In this document: positions 48,409 through 59,633 of the stretch, one piece after another
Layout: every line of letters starts with the position of its first letter
Numbering within the stretch: the first letter of the stretch is position 1
From: Mesorhizobium sp.
GTDB taxonomy: Bacteria; Pseudomonadota; Alphaproteobacteria; Rhizobiales; Rhizobiaceae
Direction: 5' to 3'
NCBI GenBank assembly: GCA_027492275.1
Contig: JAPUFC010000027.1
Location: 1 to 64,000, forward strand
DNA: 64,000 bases
Program-made: the position numbers and the translations under genes
The notes under the pieces: model-generated
Told to the model about the DNA's origin: nothing
The model's database searches: none
The model's input: only the letters and a program-made list of their open reading frames with translations

Positions 48409-48828
48409 TCAGTCCTCGCAGAAATAGATCGGGCCGAGCTGCACGCAGCTCCGGTCCGGACGCGGCCTGCCGGAATACTCGCGGTAGACCCTGGCGCGGC
48501 AGCTCTCGCCGACATGGCGATGGGCGACGGAGCGGCCATATTGCGGCAGATAGTGCCGGCGCACGTCGCGGTGGCAGTCGCGGGGGGCGGCCTGGCTGGG
48601 CGGATCGGCCCGGACGGGGCGGCAGCCCGGCTGGCGGTGGCGGTGCCATTCGGTGCGGCCGAATTCCGGCACATAGTGCCGGCGCACGTCGGAATGGCAG
48701 CCGCCGACATTGACGAGCGGAAGCGGTTCCGCGGAAGGCGGGTCGATGGCGGGCGCCGCGCCGGCCGGGGCCGAGAGGCACAAACCGGCCGCGACCAGCA
48801 TGCCGCCCATCATTCTAAGCGAGATCAT
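48409..48828 (-). CDS. Secreted Cys/His-rich protein with two internal repeats
   Basis: A 139-residue exported protein with a signal peptide of about 24 residues (MISLRMMGGMLVAAGL, then APAGA). Two repeats of 27 residues follow, at 44-70 and 85-111. Each has the pattern C-H-x-D-V-R-R-H-Y-x-P-x-[FY]-G-R, then H-R-H and a second Cys exactly 25 residues after the first. The arrangement suggests metal binding or a disulfide fold. The ATG at 48828 is chosen because AAGGAGG lies 9 nt upstream; the other ATG (48837) abuts that site. No family recognised. Confidence 0.8.
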   Translation of the reverse strand: MISLRMMGGMLVAAGLCLSAPAGAAPAIDPPSAEPLPLVNVGGCHSDVRRHYVPEFGRTEWHRHRQPGCRPVRADPPSQAAPRDCHRDVRRHYLPQYGRSVAHRHVGESCRARVYREYSGRPRPDRSCVQLGPIYFCED

Positions 48829-48950
48829 GTCGATCATCCTCCTTGCGGCATGAAACGCCGACGCGGCCGATCATGCCACGAAAGAGCGCGGCCTGAATAC
48901 GGCTTTGTCGCCAGGCTTCGCCGCCGGCGGGCGAGGCCCGCCGCCAGGTC

Positions 48951-49163
48951 TCAGAGGATGCGCAGGTTGACGGCCTTGGGGCCCTTGCCCATGCGGTCCG
49001 GCTCGACGTCGAAGCTGACCTTCTGGCCGTCGATCAGCGTGCGCAGACCGGAGGACTCGACGGCCGAGATGTGGACGAACACATCCTTGGCGTCGCCGTC
49101 CGGCTTGATGAAGCCGAAGCCTTTGGTCGTGTTGAAGAACTTCACGATACCTGTCTGGGTCAT
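48951..49163 (-). CDS. Cold shock protein, CspA family (copy 2)
   Basis: A 70-residue cold shock domain protein with [29 protein letters not shown] and PKAVNLRIL. Both RNA-binding motifs are intact. The ATG at 49161-49163 has a GGGAG site upstream. It is paralogous to the copy at 47919-48131 but differs at many positions, so it is not a recent duplicate. The 328 nt upstream likely contain its promoter and a long leader, as is usual for csp genes. Confidence 0.96.
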   Translation of the reverse strand: MTQTGIVKFFNTTKGFGFIKPDGDAKDVFVHISAVESSGLRTLIDGQKVSFDVEPDRMGKGPKAVNLRIL

Positions 49164-49491
49164 GTGGGTGCTCCCTTACCCGGTTCCGGTCTGCCTCCGC
49201 CCGCGAGCGGCGGATCGTCTTGGCGGTGTGCATTCGCGCACGAAAACCCCCCGCCAAAGCAGGGTCGTCAGAGATTCACAGGGTCGGGAAAAGGGTCGCG
49301 CAAACGTTCCAGTTCTCCGGGTCAGCAAATGCCCGAACACGGAATGTATCGCATGGAAACATAAAGCTTTCAAGACGACCCCGGCCAGGCCCGCCGGCCG
49401 GCGACTTTCGTCGGATGCGGAGCGGGATTGCTTTCGCCCTTGAAATCATGACTATCGAGCCAGACCTCGCGGCCAAGTCATGGAGAAGGAA
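49164..49491. other. Divergent promoter region between cspA copy 2 and Kazal-like gene
   Basis: 328 nt without a gene. On the minus strand, CTTGAAAG near 49370 and GATACAT near 49345 could serve as promoter elements for the csp gene, though the spacing is loose. On the plus strand, TTGCTT (49428) and CTATCG (49452) could serve the lipoprotein gene, with 18 nt between. The minus-strand part probably forms the csp 5' leader. No RNA gene seen. Confidence 0.4.
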
Positions 49492-49929
49492 ATGGCGATC
49501 GCGTCCCTGGGCGTCCTGAAAAAAGCGGTCGTCGGGTTGCTCGGGCTCCTGATGCTCGCGTCCTGCACCGTGGTGGTGGACGAGGGACCCGACCGGCCGA
49601 GGCCCGGTCCCGGACCGAGGCCCGGCCCGGAATTCTGCACGCGCGAATACGATCCCGTCTGCGGCGAGCGGCGCGGTGACAGGCAGACTTTCGCCAATGC
49701 CTGCGAGGCCGACCGGGCGGGATACCGCATCGTCCGCCGCGGCGAATGCCGGCGCGGCGGGAACGACGGCGGCGGCTGGGGCCAGGGCGGCGGCCGCGAC
49801 GAGCCGCGCTTCTGCACCCGCGAGTACCGGCCGGTCTGCGGCCAGCGCGGCGGCTCGGTCAGGACCTTCGGCAATGCCTGCGAGGCGGACGCCGCCGGCT
49901 ACCGCGTGGTCGACGATCGCCCCTGCTGA
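49492..49929 (+). CDS. Lipoprotein with two Kazal-like domains
   Basis: A 145-residue lipoprotein: hydrophobic signal and lipobox LASC with Cys25, followed by Thr (outer-membrane sorting). A Pro/Arg/Gly linker leads to two Kazal-like modules, 49-86 and 108-145. Both have cysteines spaced identically (C-x7-C-x13-C-x14-C) and the pattern CTREY-P-VCG then NACEAD-AGYR. Kazal domains usually inhibit serine proteases; here only four of the usual six Cys are present. The ATG at 49492 is chosen over 49480 because GGAG lies 6 nt upstream. Confidence 0.87.
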   Translation: MAIASLGVLKKAVVGLLGLLMLASCTVVVDEGPDRPRPGPGPRPGPEFCTREYDPVCGERRGDRQTFANACEADRAGYRIVRRGECRRGGNDGGGWGQGGGRDEPRFCTREYRPVCGQRGGSVRTFGNACEADAAGYRVVDDRPC

Positions 49930-49970
49930 GACCGGGCGGGCGCCCGCCGCCCGTCGGACCATCGCCTGCG

Positions 49971-50234
49971 CTAGCGCAGAAGCTCCGGCGTCGGCTGCTG
50001 GAGGTCGGGAATCGGCGAGTCCAGCCGGTTCAAGGGCTGCAGGCAGCCGATGGCCACGGGCTCGCCCAGCGCGTCGATGTAGACCCGCGTTTCCGTATTC
50101 GCGCAGGGCTCGAGGGACTCAGAGGGCCTGAACGAGGCGCGGGCCGCCGAATCCGGGATGAAGAAGGCGCTTGCCGTCAAGACGCCGGCAATGACGGACA
50201 GGGCCAGCGCGGCGGTGACGGAAAGCATGTGCAT
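49971..50234 (-). CDS. Small exported or anchored hypothetical protein
   Basis: An 87-residue protein with one N-terminal hydrophobic segment (MLSVTAALALSVIAGVLTASAFF), then a soluble part with two Cys and a proline-rich C terminus. A GAGAGGGGA site precedes the ATG at 50232-50234; the frame extends to 50285 but lacks a site there. Convergent with the Kazal-like gene. I do not recognise a family. Confidence 0.65.
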   Translation of the reverse strand: MHMLSVTAALALSVIAGVLTASAFFIPDSAARASFRPSESLEPCANTETRVYIDALGEPVAIGCLQPLNRLDSPIPDLQQPTPELLR

Positions 50235-50390
50235 GCGGTCCCCTCTCGGTTCGGCAGTTTCTGGCTCCCCGGACTGTTCGGACACGGACTAAGCGATCAA
50301 GGTGGCGAAAGCAGCCGCCGAGCCGCAAAAACCCGCAGCCGGCCACAAGCCATGCCAGCCATGGTTAAGGCATGGTGAATCGAGGCGCGG

Positions 50391-53336
<2,946 letters not shown>

Positions 53337-53502
53337 CGCGACAATATGGGGTGCGACGACGCAAATGGGAAGTCGCCACCGCCGTAGGGGCGAAAGCGCG
53401 GCCGCCGTTGCTGACAGCAGGCTGTCAGGAGGAAACCGCCTCGCTTTCCCCTTCCCTTGGCCGCTATGATGATTTAGCGGGGTCGTTGACCGGAGGGGCG
53501 GG

Positions 53503-54474
53503 ATGAGCGCGGAAGACTTCATGCCGGGCGACGAGGCCATCGCGCGCATCAAGGCGGATCTGGAGCGCTACGAGGCGGAGCGGGCCCGCGCCCATGCGGC
53601 GGTGCGCTGGCGGGTGCCTTTGTCTCTGGGCGCGCTGGTGGTCGCGACGGCCGCGCTGGCGTGGGTCTTCAACGGCGTCGCCGATCCCTACGAGCAGTGG
53701 GCGTCCGCTCCGCACGTGTTCCTCTATGTGATCGCCTTCTTCGGCCTGCTGGTCACCTACCGGTGGGCGCGCAAGCCGGCGCGGGATACGCAGGCCTCTT
53801 TCCGCGCGCGCATCCTGCCCATCGTGTTCGGCTTCGTGCGCGACATGCGCCACCGGCAGAACGAGACGCCCGAGAGCTTCCGCCGCCTTCCGCGCGAGAC
53901 GGTCGGCGCGTTCGACGGGCAGTCCTTCGACGACGTCATCTCCGGCCGCTACGAGGATTTTTCCTTCGAGCTCTACGAGGCGGTTCTGTGGCAGAAGGGC
54001 GGGAAGTCCAACACCAGGGTCTTCAAGGGGGTGATCGTGGCCTTCGACAACGCCGTGCCATTTCCGGGCGTGCTGGTGGCGTCGCACAAATCCGGCGCGA
54101 TGAGCCGCTTCTTCGAAGGCATCTTCGGCCAGAAGATGCGGCAGCTCCAGTCGGGAATCGCGGCGATCGACGACGCCTATGACTTCCGCACCAACGCGCC
54201 GGAGGCGGCGCAGCCTCTCGTCGCCGGGCGGCTGGCGCAGGCGCTGGCCTGGCTGCGCGAAGCGTGGCCGGAGCAGCCGGCGCGGGTGGCGCTGCACGAT
54301 TCCGACGGTTTTCTCGTCATACCCACGTCGAAGAATTTCTTCGAGCTTCCGCCCATCGGCGAGACGCTCGACTACCGCACCCATGTCGCGCCGATGATCG
54401 CCGACATGGCGGCGCTGCTGGCGACCGCGTCGCTGGTGCGCAAGGTCAGCGGCGAGGGGGCCGCTCAGCCGTAG
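53503..54474 (+). CDS. DUF3137 domain membrane protein
   Basis: A 323-residue protein of the DUF3137 family (related to Galanin-like). Two membrane helices are at about 38-58 and 68-86, followed by a soluble C-terminal domain with [17 protein letters not shown] and [20 protein letters not shown] precedes the ATG at 53503. It is convergent with the SemiSWEET gene and overlaps it by 10 nt at the stops. Function unknown. Confidence 0.85.
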   Translation: MSAEDFMPGDEAIARIKADLERYEAERARAHAAVRWRVPLSLGALVVATAALAWVFNGVADPYEQWASAPHVFLYVIAFFGLLVTYRWARKPARDTQASFRARILPIVFGFVRDMRHRQNETPESFRRLPRETVGAFDGQSFDDVISGRYEDFSFELYEAVLWQKGGKSNTRVFKGVIVAFDNAVPFPGVLVASHKSGAMSRFFEGIFGQKMRQLQSGIAAIDDAYDFRTNAPEAAQPLVAGRLAQALAWLREAWPEQPARVALHDSDGFLVIPTSKNFFELPPIGETLDYRTHVAPMIADMAALLATASLVRKVSGEGAAQP

Positions 54475-54722
54475 CGGAGCTTCAGCGCGACGATGCTCGC
54501 GATGAACAGGAAGGACACGATGTTGGCGGCGATGATTGGCGTGGAGCCGAGCGCGAATCCATAGATGATCCACAGGAACACGCCGGTGGCCAGCACCGAG
54601 GTGGTGATCAGCGAGATGTCGTCGGTCTTGCGTTGACGCAGGATCTTGATGATCTGCGGAAGCCAGCAGAAGGTCGTCAGCGTCGCTGCGAGGGAGCCGA
54701 CGATTTCGGTCCAGATGGGCAC
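54465..54722 (-). CDS. SemiSWEET/PQ-loop sugar transporter
   Basis: An 85-residue three-helix transporter subunit of the SemiSWEET family. The PQ motif is in CWLPQIIKILRQRKTDDIS (residues 19-37); helices cover about 5-22, 38-58 and 62-81. Dimers move sugars by facilitated diffusion. No ATG is available in frame; the start is the GTG at 54720-54722. Overlaps the convergent DUF3137 stop by 10 nt. Confidence 0.88.
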   Translation of the reverse strand: MPIWTEIVGSLAATLTTFCWLPQIIKILRQRKTDDISLITTSVLATGVFLWIIYGFALGSTPIIAANIVSFLFIASIVALKLRYG

Positions 54723-54914
54723 GGGAGCATTCCAGCAATCGGGTTGCGGGCGACATATGGCAGAAAGCCCGGAGCGTGAGAAGCGGCCGGCCGCCGCGTG
54801 CGCGTCAGACGAAGGTATTGCTCGACCGTGCCTCGCACGGTCCGTCCTGCGCGGGGCTTGGCAGACGCGCCGGCGTAGGGCATGGGTTGGGCTGCTGAAC
54901 CCGAGAGGACAGGC

Positions 54915-55304
54915 ATGGCCGACGACGCGAAGCCGACCGGCGAACTCACCCTGCGGACGACGGCCATGCCGGCCGACGCCAATCCCGCCGGCGACATCTT
55001 CGGCGGCTGGGTCATGTCGCAGATGGACAACGCGGCCGGCGTGCGCGCTTCGGAGCGCGCGCGGGGCCGCGTGGTGACCGCCGCCGTCAAGGAGATGGCG
55101 TTCGAGAAGCCGGTCAAGGTGGGCGACGTGCTCGCCATCTACACGTCGGTGCACCGCGTCGGGCGGACGTCGATGACGCTGAAGATCGAAGCCTGGGTGC
55201 GGCGCTACCTGACCCACGTGACCGAACGGGTCACGGCGGCGGAGTTCGTCATGGTCGCGCTGGACAGGGATGGAAACCCGACGCCGGTGCCGCCCGAGGC
55301 GTGA
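54915..55304 (+). CDS. Acyl-CoA thioesterase, YciA-like
   Basis: A 129-residue hot-dog thioesterase. The signature TTAMPADANPAGDIFGGWVM followed by MDNAAG holds the catalytic Asp; residues KPVKVGDVLAIYTSV and EFVMVALD complete the fold. GAGAGGA lies just before the ATG at 54915. It likely hydrolyses medium or long acyl-CoA. It precedes the convergent fatty acid desaturase gene, so both could serve lipid metabolism. Confidence 0.9.
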   Translation: MADDAKPTGELTLRTTAMPADANPAGDIFGGWVMSQMDNAAGVRASERARGRVVTAAVKEMAFEKPVKVGDVLAIYTSVHRVGRTSMTLKIEAWVRRYLTHVTERVTAAEFVMVALDRDGNPTPVPPEA

Positions 55305-55323
55305 CCGCCGCCGCCCGCCGGGG

Positions 55324-56271
55324 TCACTCCGCCGGCTGCACCCGTTCCTTCGCCGCTTCGCTCAGACATTCGCGCAGGACGCCGGTCGCGTAGCCGCGCG
55401 TGATATGCGCGTCGCGCCTGTACTGCTCGTTCCGCATCAGCAGGGCGTGGAGCCGCGGCAGGTTGTAGAAGGGCACGCTCGGATAGAGATGGTGGTCGAG
55501 GTGATAGTTCACCTGATGCGGGGCCAGGAAGGCGCGCTCCCACAGATGCGGGTAGACGGTGCGCGACGCGCCGAGCTCGTGGTCGTAGTCCATGGAGCCG
55601 AAATGCTCGGCGACGCTGCGCAGGTAAAGGAACAGCAGGAAGATCGTGAAATAGGGCACGATCCAGTAGAGCAGAAAACCCTTCCACGCGCCGAACGCCG
55701 TGACCAGCGCCAGGACGCCGATGTAGAAGGCGAGGCGCTTCAGACGGTAGGGGCGGGGGACCTTGTCCTGGTCCTTGTTCAGGCGGCCGAGGATGAGGCG
55801 GATGTCGCGGATCGAGTTGACCGTGATGAGATAGCCGACGAGATTGGCCAGGATGTACTGCCAGCGCTGCGGGAAGGTGAACTCCTGCCGTCCGAACTTG
55901 ACCACCCAGTCGGGGTCCTGGTCGGTGTTGGTGTAGCGGTGGTGCGCGAGGTGGTTGCGGCGGTAGCCGTCGACGGTGGTGCCGAGCGGCCAGGCGAGGA
56001 AGATGTCGCCGATCCATTCGCTCGTCGTCTTGTCGGAGATGAAGCGGTAATGCGCGAATTCGTGGATCAGCACGCCGAGCGCGTGCATGCGGCCGGCGAT
56101 GACCAGCACGGCGAGGACATAGACGACGGGATTGGCGAAATAGCTGCTGACGGCGATCGCGGCCGCGACGACCAGCCAGTCGAACGCAATGGCCCAGGCC
56201 GTGCGCCAGGGCGTGAGCACCGACAGGGCCTTTATAGCCTGCTTGTCGACTTTGTAGTCGAAGGTCTGCAT
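55324..56271 (-). CDS. Membrane fatty acid desaturase
   Basis: A 315-residue integral membrane di-iron desaturase. The three histidine boxes are complete: HEFAH (70-74), HLAHH (107-111) and HLDHH near the C terminus (in NYHLDHHLYP, about 268). Hydrophobic helices lie at about 25-65 and 150-200. It introduces a double bond into membrane acyl chains or a related lipid; regiochemistry cannot be inferred. Its AT-rich upstream region holds separated GTAAACC and GGTTTAC half-sites (56304, 56362). Confidence 0.9.
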   Translation of the reverse strand: MQTFDYKVDKQAIKALSVLTPWRTAWAIAFDWLVVAAAIAVSSYFANPVVYVLAVLVIAGRMHALGVLIHEFAHYRFISDKTTSEWIGDIFLAWPLGTTVDGYRRNHLAHHRYTNTDQDPDWVVKFGRQEFTFPQRWQYILANLVGYLITVNSIRDIRLILGRLNKDQDKVPRPYRLKRLAFYIGVLALVTAFGAWKGFLLYWIVPYFTIFLLFLYLRSVAEHFGSMDYDHELGASRTVYPHLWERAFLAPHQVNYHLDHHLYPSVPFYNLPRLHALLMRNEQYRRDAHITRGYATGVLRECLSEAAKERVQPAE

Positions 56272-56410
56272 GAGCCGCGCTGCCTCGTGAACCGCCGTCT
56301 AATGTAAACCAGACGTTAACCGTTGTCTTCGCTCAAAGCTGCATGGGCGGGGTGCAACTTTGGTTTACTTCAAATTTGGTTAAAATCCGAAGCGGACAAC
56401 TCCGGGTCGT

Positions 56411-56782
56411 CTAGTCCTTGCAGCGCGCATCGAAGCGGATGCGGGCGTCGTGCACGCGCGTGACGTTCAGCCTCGCCCATTCGCCGAGGGCGTTCACCGG
56501 CTCCAGCAGCTCGCGGCCGAGCTGCGTGAGCTCGTAGTCGACGCGCGGCGGGACCGTCGGGTGCACGGTGCGGGTGACGAAGCCGTCGCGCTCCAGGCCG
56601 CGCAGCGTGCTGGTCAGCATCTTCTGCGAGATGCCGCCGACGGCCGAGCGCAGCTCGGTGAAGCGCATGGTGCCGCCGCCGAGCTTGCCGACCACCAGCA
56701 CGGTCCACTTGTCCCCGACATGCTGGAGGATGTCCGACACGGCGCGGCAGTCTTCGGTGAGGTGCAGGTGCCTCGGTTTCAA
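56411..56782 (-). CDS. HxlR-family transcriptional regulator
   Basis: A 123-residue winged-helix regulator with the conserved N-terminal Cys12 (LTEDCRAVSDILQHVGDKW), which senses electrophiles or oxidants in relatives such as YodB and HypR. FTELRSAVGGISQKMLTSTLR is the recognition region and LTQLGREL the C-terminal helix. The start is a TTG at 56780-56782 because AAGGAGG lies 7 nt upstream. Divergent from an FMN reductase across 90 nt with an inverted repeat, the usual HxlR layout. Confidence 0.92.
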   Translation of the reverse strand: MKPRHLHLTEDCRAVSDILQHVGDKWTVLVVGKLGGGTMRFTELRSAVGGISQKMLTSTLRGLERDGFVTRTVHPTVPPRVDYELTQLGRELLEPVNALGEWARLNVTRVHDARIRFDARCKD

Positions 56783-56830
56783 AAAAGTGCCTCCTTGCGA
56801 TTTGCGACGCCAGTCACCTATGTAATGTCA

Positions 56831-56845
56831 GTATCCGAAGGATAC
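56831..56845. promoter_or_regulatory. Putative HxlR operator
   Basis: GTATCC-GAA-GGATAC, 6-bp perfect arms with 3-nt spacer, midway between the divergent hxlR-like and flavin reductase starts. Likely the regulator's binding site. Confidence 0.6.
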
Positions 56846-56872
56846 CACAAAGTTTCGACAGGAGAGTATAGC

Positions 56873-57469
56873 ATGAGCAAGCCCCGCATCGGCATCATCA
56901 TCGGCTCGACGCGTCCGGCGCGGTTCGGCGACAAGCCGGCCGACTGGATCGCGGCCATCGCCGCCAGGCGCGACGACATCGAGATCGAGACGGTCGACCT
57001 TCGCGATTATCCGCTGCCCTTCTTCGAGGAGGACCGCTCGCCGGCCTGGGGGCCGTCCAAGAGCGAGGTGGCGCAGCGCTGGCAAAAGAAGATCGCCGCG
57101 CTCGACGGCTTCATCGTCACCGCCGCCGAATACAACCACGCCCCGACCGGCGTGCTGAAGAACGCGCTCGACTACGCGTACAATGAATGGGTGCACAAGC
57201 CGATCGGCTTCGTCGGCTATGGCGGCGTCGGGGGCGCGCGCGCCGTGGAGCAGCTTCGCATGATCGCCATCGAGCTGCAGATGGCGCCGGTCAAGAACGC
57301 GGTGCACATCACCTGGGGCGATTTCGTCCAGGTCATGCAGCAGGGCAGGAAGCTCGATGAGTTCGAGCATCTCAACCAGGCCGCGGCCGCCACGGTCGAG
57401 GACGTCGCCTGGTGGGCGAAGGTGCTCAAGGCGGCGAGAGAAGACAAGGCCCAGGCTAAGGCGGCCTGA
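56873..57469 (+). CDS. NADPH-dependent FMN reductase
   Basis: A 198-residue flavodoxin-fold oxidoreductase. GIIIGSTRPARFGDK (about 6-20) binds the FMN phosphate, FIVTAAEYNHAPTGVLKNALDY is the second flavin block, and FVGYGGVGGARAVEQLR the third. It likely reduces quinones, azo compounds or flavins with NAD(P)H, protecting against electrophiles sensed by the divergent HxlR regulator. GGAGAG precedes the ATG at 56873. Confidence 0.92.
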   Translation: MSKPRIGIIIGSTRPARFGDKPADWIAAIAARRDDIEIETVDLRDYPLPFFEEDRSPAWGPSKSEVAQRWQKKIAALDGFIVTAAEYNHAPTGVLKNALDYAYNEWVHKPIGFVGYGGVGGARAVEQLRMIAIELQMAPVKNAVHITWGDFVQVMQQGRKLDEFEHLNQAAAATVEDVAWWAKVLKAAREDKAQAKAA

Positions 57470-57481
57470 TCCGGCGCGGCG

Positions 57482-57499
57482 GGGCGGCCTTAGCCGCCC
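57482..57499. terminator. Weak hairpin between convergent genes
   Basis: 7-bp arms (57482-57488 and 57493-57499, 4-nt loop CTTA) between the FMN reductase and the CBS-protein gene ends. No T tract. Confidence 0.4.
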
Positions 57500-57503
57500 G
57501 CCG

Positions 57504-58811
57504 TCAGTGCGCCCGCCGCGTGCTCTTCTGGGGCAGGCGGGTGGCCAGCACCTTGTCGATGCGGCGGCCGTCGAGGTCCAAAACCTCGAAGCGCCAGCCC
57601 GCCGCGTCCACCACCTCGCCGGTCGCCGGCAGGTGGTGGAAGTGCGACAGCAGGAAGCCGGCGATGGTTTCGTAGTCGCGGCTTTCCGGCAGGTCGATGT
57701 CCAGCAGGTCGGCCATCTCGTCGGCCGGCATGTAGCCGGCGATGAGCCAGGAGCCGTCGTCGCGCTGCACAGCCTGCGGCTCGCCCTCGTCCAGGTCGGA
57801 GCGGAACACGCCGGTGATCGCCTCCAATATGTCGGCGGGCGTGACGATGCCTTCGAAGTGTCCGTATTCGTCGTGGACCAGGGCGACGGGAACCTTGGCT
57901 TCCTTCAAGGCGGTCAGAACGTCCAGCGCGTCGGACTGGTCGTGGACGATGGGCACCGGGCGGACATGACCGCGCGGGTCGAAGGGCTTGCCGGCCAGCA
58001 TTGCGGCGAGCACGTCGCGCGTCTGGATGACGCCGATCATGGCATCGACCGAGCCTTCGCCGGCCGGCAGGCGCGAATGCGACGTTTCCATGAGCATCTT
58101 CCGCGCCGTCTCCTCGTCCCATTCGAGGTTCAGCCAGTCGACCTCGGTGCGCGGCGTCATCACCGCGCGCACGGCGCGGTCGCCGAGGCGCATGACGCCG
58201 GCGATCATGCGCCGCTCGTCGGATTCGATCGTGCCGTGGTGCTCGGCCTCGGCGACCAGCATCTTGATCTCCTCGTCCGTCACCTTCTCCTCGGACTCGC
58301 CGCGCTGGCCGAGCAGCCACAGGACGAAGCGGCCGGAGATGTCGAGCAGCAGCACGAGCGGCAGCGCGACCTTCGACAGCACGGCCATCGCCGGGGCGAC
58401 CTTCGAGGCGACCGCCTCCGGGTTGCGCAGCGCGATCTGCTTGGGGACCAGTTCGCCGATGATGAGCGACGCGTAGGTGATGGCGGCGACCACGATGCCG
58501 ACGCCGAGCGTGTTGGCCGCGCCTTCCGGCATGCCGGCGGCGGCCAGCCACACGGACAGACGCTGGCCCAGCGTCGCGCCGGAGAAGGCGCCCGACAGCA
58601 CGCCGACCAGCGTGATGCCGATCTGCACGGTCGACAGGAAACGGCCGGGATTGGCGCCGAGCTCGAGGGCCTTGGCCGCGCCGCCGATCTTGCGCTCGAC
58701 CATCGCCTTCAGCCGGGCGGGGCGCGACGAGACGACGGCCAGCTCGGACATGGCCAGCAGGCCGTTCACGCAGATGAGCACGATGACGATGAGGATCTCA
58801 ACGTAGACCAT
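57504..58811 (-). CDS. Hemolysin-like/CorC family membrane protein with CBS pair
   Basis: A 435-residue protein with the DUF21 membrane domain (three or four helices in residues 1-190), a CBS domain pair (about 205-330, containing VMTPRTEVDWLNL and VALVHDEYGHFEGIVTPAD), and the C-terminal CorC/HlyC transporter-associated domain (about 345-430). Relatives affect Mg and Co efflux; the hemolysin name is historical. Followed upstream by the LssY-like gene, on the same strand 44 nt away. Confidence 0.92.
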   Translation of the reverse strand: MVYVEILIVIVLICVNGLLAMSELAVVSSRPARLKAMVERKIGGAAKALELGANPGRFLSTVQIGITLVGVLSGAFSGATLGQRLSVWLAAAGMPEGAANTLGVGIVVAAITYASLIIGELVPKQIALRNPEAVASKVAPAMAVLSKVALPLVLLLDISGRFVLWLLGQRGESEEKVTDEEIKMLVAEAEHHGTIESDERRMIAGVMRLGDRAVRAVMTPRTEVDWLNLEWDEETARKMLMETSHSRLPAGEGSVDAMIGVIQTRDVLAAMLAGKPFDPRGHVRPVPIVHDQSDALDVLTALKEAKVPVALVHDEYGHFEGIVTPADILEAITGVFRSDLDEGEPQAVQRDDGSWLIAGYMPADEMADLLDIDLPESRDYETIAGFLLSHFHHLPATGEVVDAAGWRFEVLDLDGRRIDKVLATRLPQKSTRRAH

Positions 58812-58855
58812 GTCGGTTCACTGTCTTCCAGTTCGTAGAATGGGAAATGGAGCGG

Positions 58856-59575
58856 TCACGGGGCGGTTTCCAGCACCGCGACCACGGCCATGCCGTCGGT
58901 GAAGTAGGGATCGCCGCCGCCATTGCGCCCGCTCGTCGTCGCGCCGGCCCCCGGCACCACCGTGGTCGAGCCGATCCAGCCGGCGGCCTTGAGGTCGGCG
59001 ACGACGAGGTCGCGGTCGGCATCGATGTCGGGCGCGATGTGATGCGTGATCTGGCCGGTGTCGTGACTGACGCCGACGCCCTTGTCGAAGCTCGCCGCGC
59101 CCAGCCAGAGCGCCATTCCGGGCCTGGTCATGTTCCAGAAGCGGACATGGTGCCGGCGGTCGGGGCTCGTGCCGTCCGCCTTCTGGAAGGCGAGGTCCTG
59201 CGGCCGCCCAGCGTAGAGCAGCGTGCTGACGGGGGCGTCGGCATAGGGACGGTCGAGAATGACGCTGAGCCCGATGTCCAGCGACGTCCGCAATGTGATC
59301 GCGTCGGCGGGATTCCAGCCGGCGGCGGCGAAGGCGCGCAGCACGTCCTCGCGCGGTCCGATGAGGCCGACATTGATCGGATCGCCCCAGATACCGTCGC
59401 TGGTGGTCGTGATCATGGCGCCGGGCATGTCGATGCGCGCGCCGTCGCGAAGATACCAGAACTCGGGCGCGAGCCCGTAGGCGAGGGCGATGTAGGCCGT
59501 GGTCGCGACGAGCAGGCCAGTCGCGGCGGCGCGCGTTCGTCGACGCTTTCGCCGTTTTCGGGGAGGTTTGTCCAT
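58856..59575 (-). CDS. LssY C-terminal domain protein
   Basis: A 239-residue protein with a very basic N terminus (KPPRKRRKRRRTR), one membrane helix (about 17-36) and an LssY C-terminal domain: DPINVGLIGPREDVLRAFAA, then PQDLAFQKADGTSPDRRHH and HVRFWNM. LssY is known from the Legionella type I secretion locus, but the domain occurs widely in PAP2-like phosphatases; only this part is present here. Co-directional with the CBS gene. Confidence 0.88.
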   Translation of the reverse strand: MDKPPRKRRKRRRTRAAATGLLVATTAYIALAYGLAPEFWYLRDGARIDMPGAMITTTSDGIWGDPINVGLIGPREDVLRAFAAAGWNPADAITLRTSLDIGLSVILDRPYADAPVSTLLYAGRPQDLAFQKADGTSPDRRHHVRFWNMTRPGMALWLGAASFDKGVGVSHDTGQITHHIAPDIDADRDLVVADLKAAGWIGSTTVVPGAGATTSGRNGGGDPYFTDGMAVVAVLETAP

Positions 59576-59633
59576 GGCGCTTTCTAGCGCGAAACCGGGG
59601 CGTCGCGAAAGGGGCCTGTGGATGGCGGGCGGA

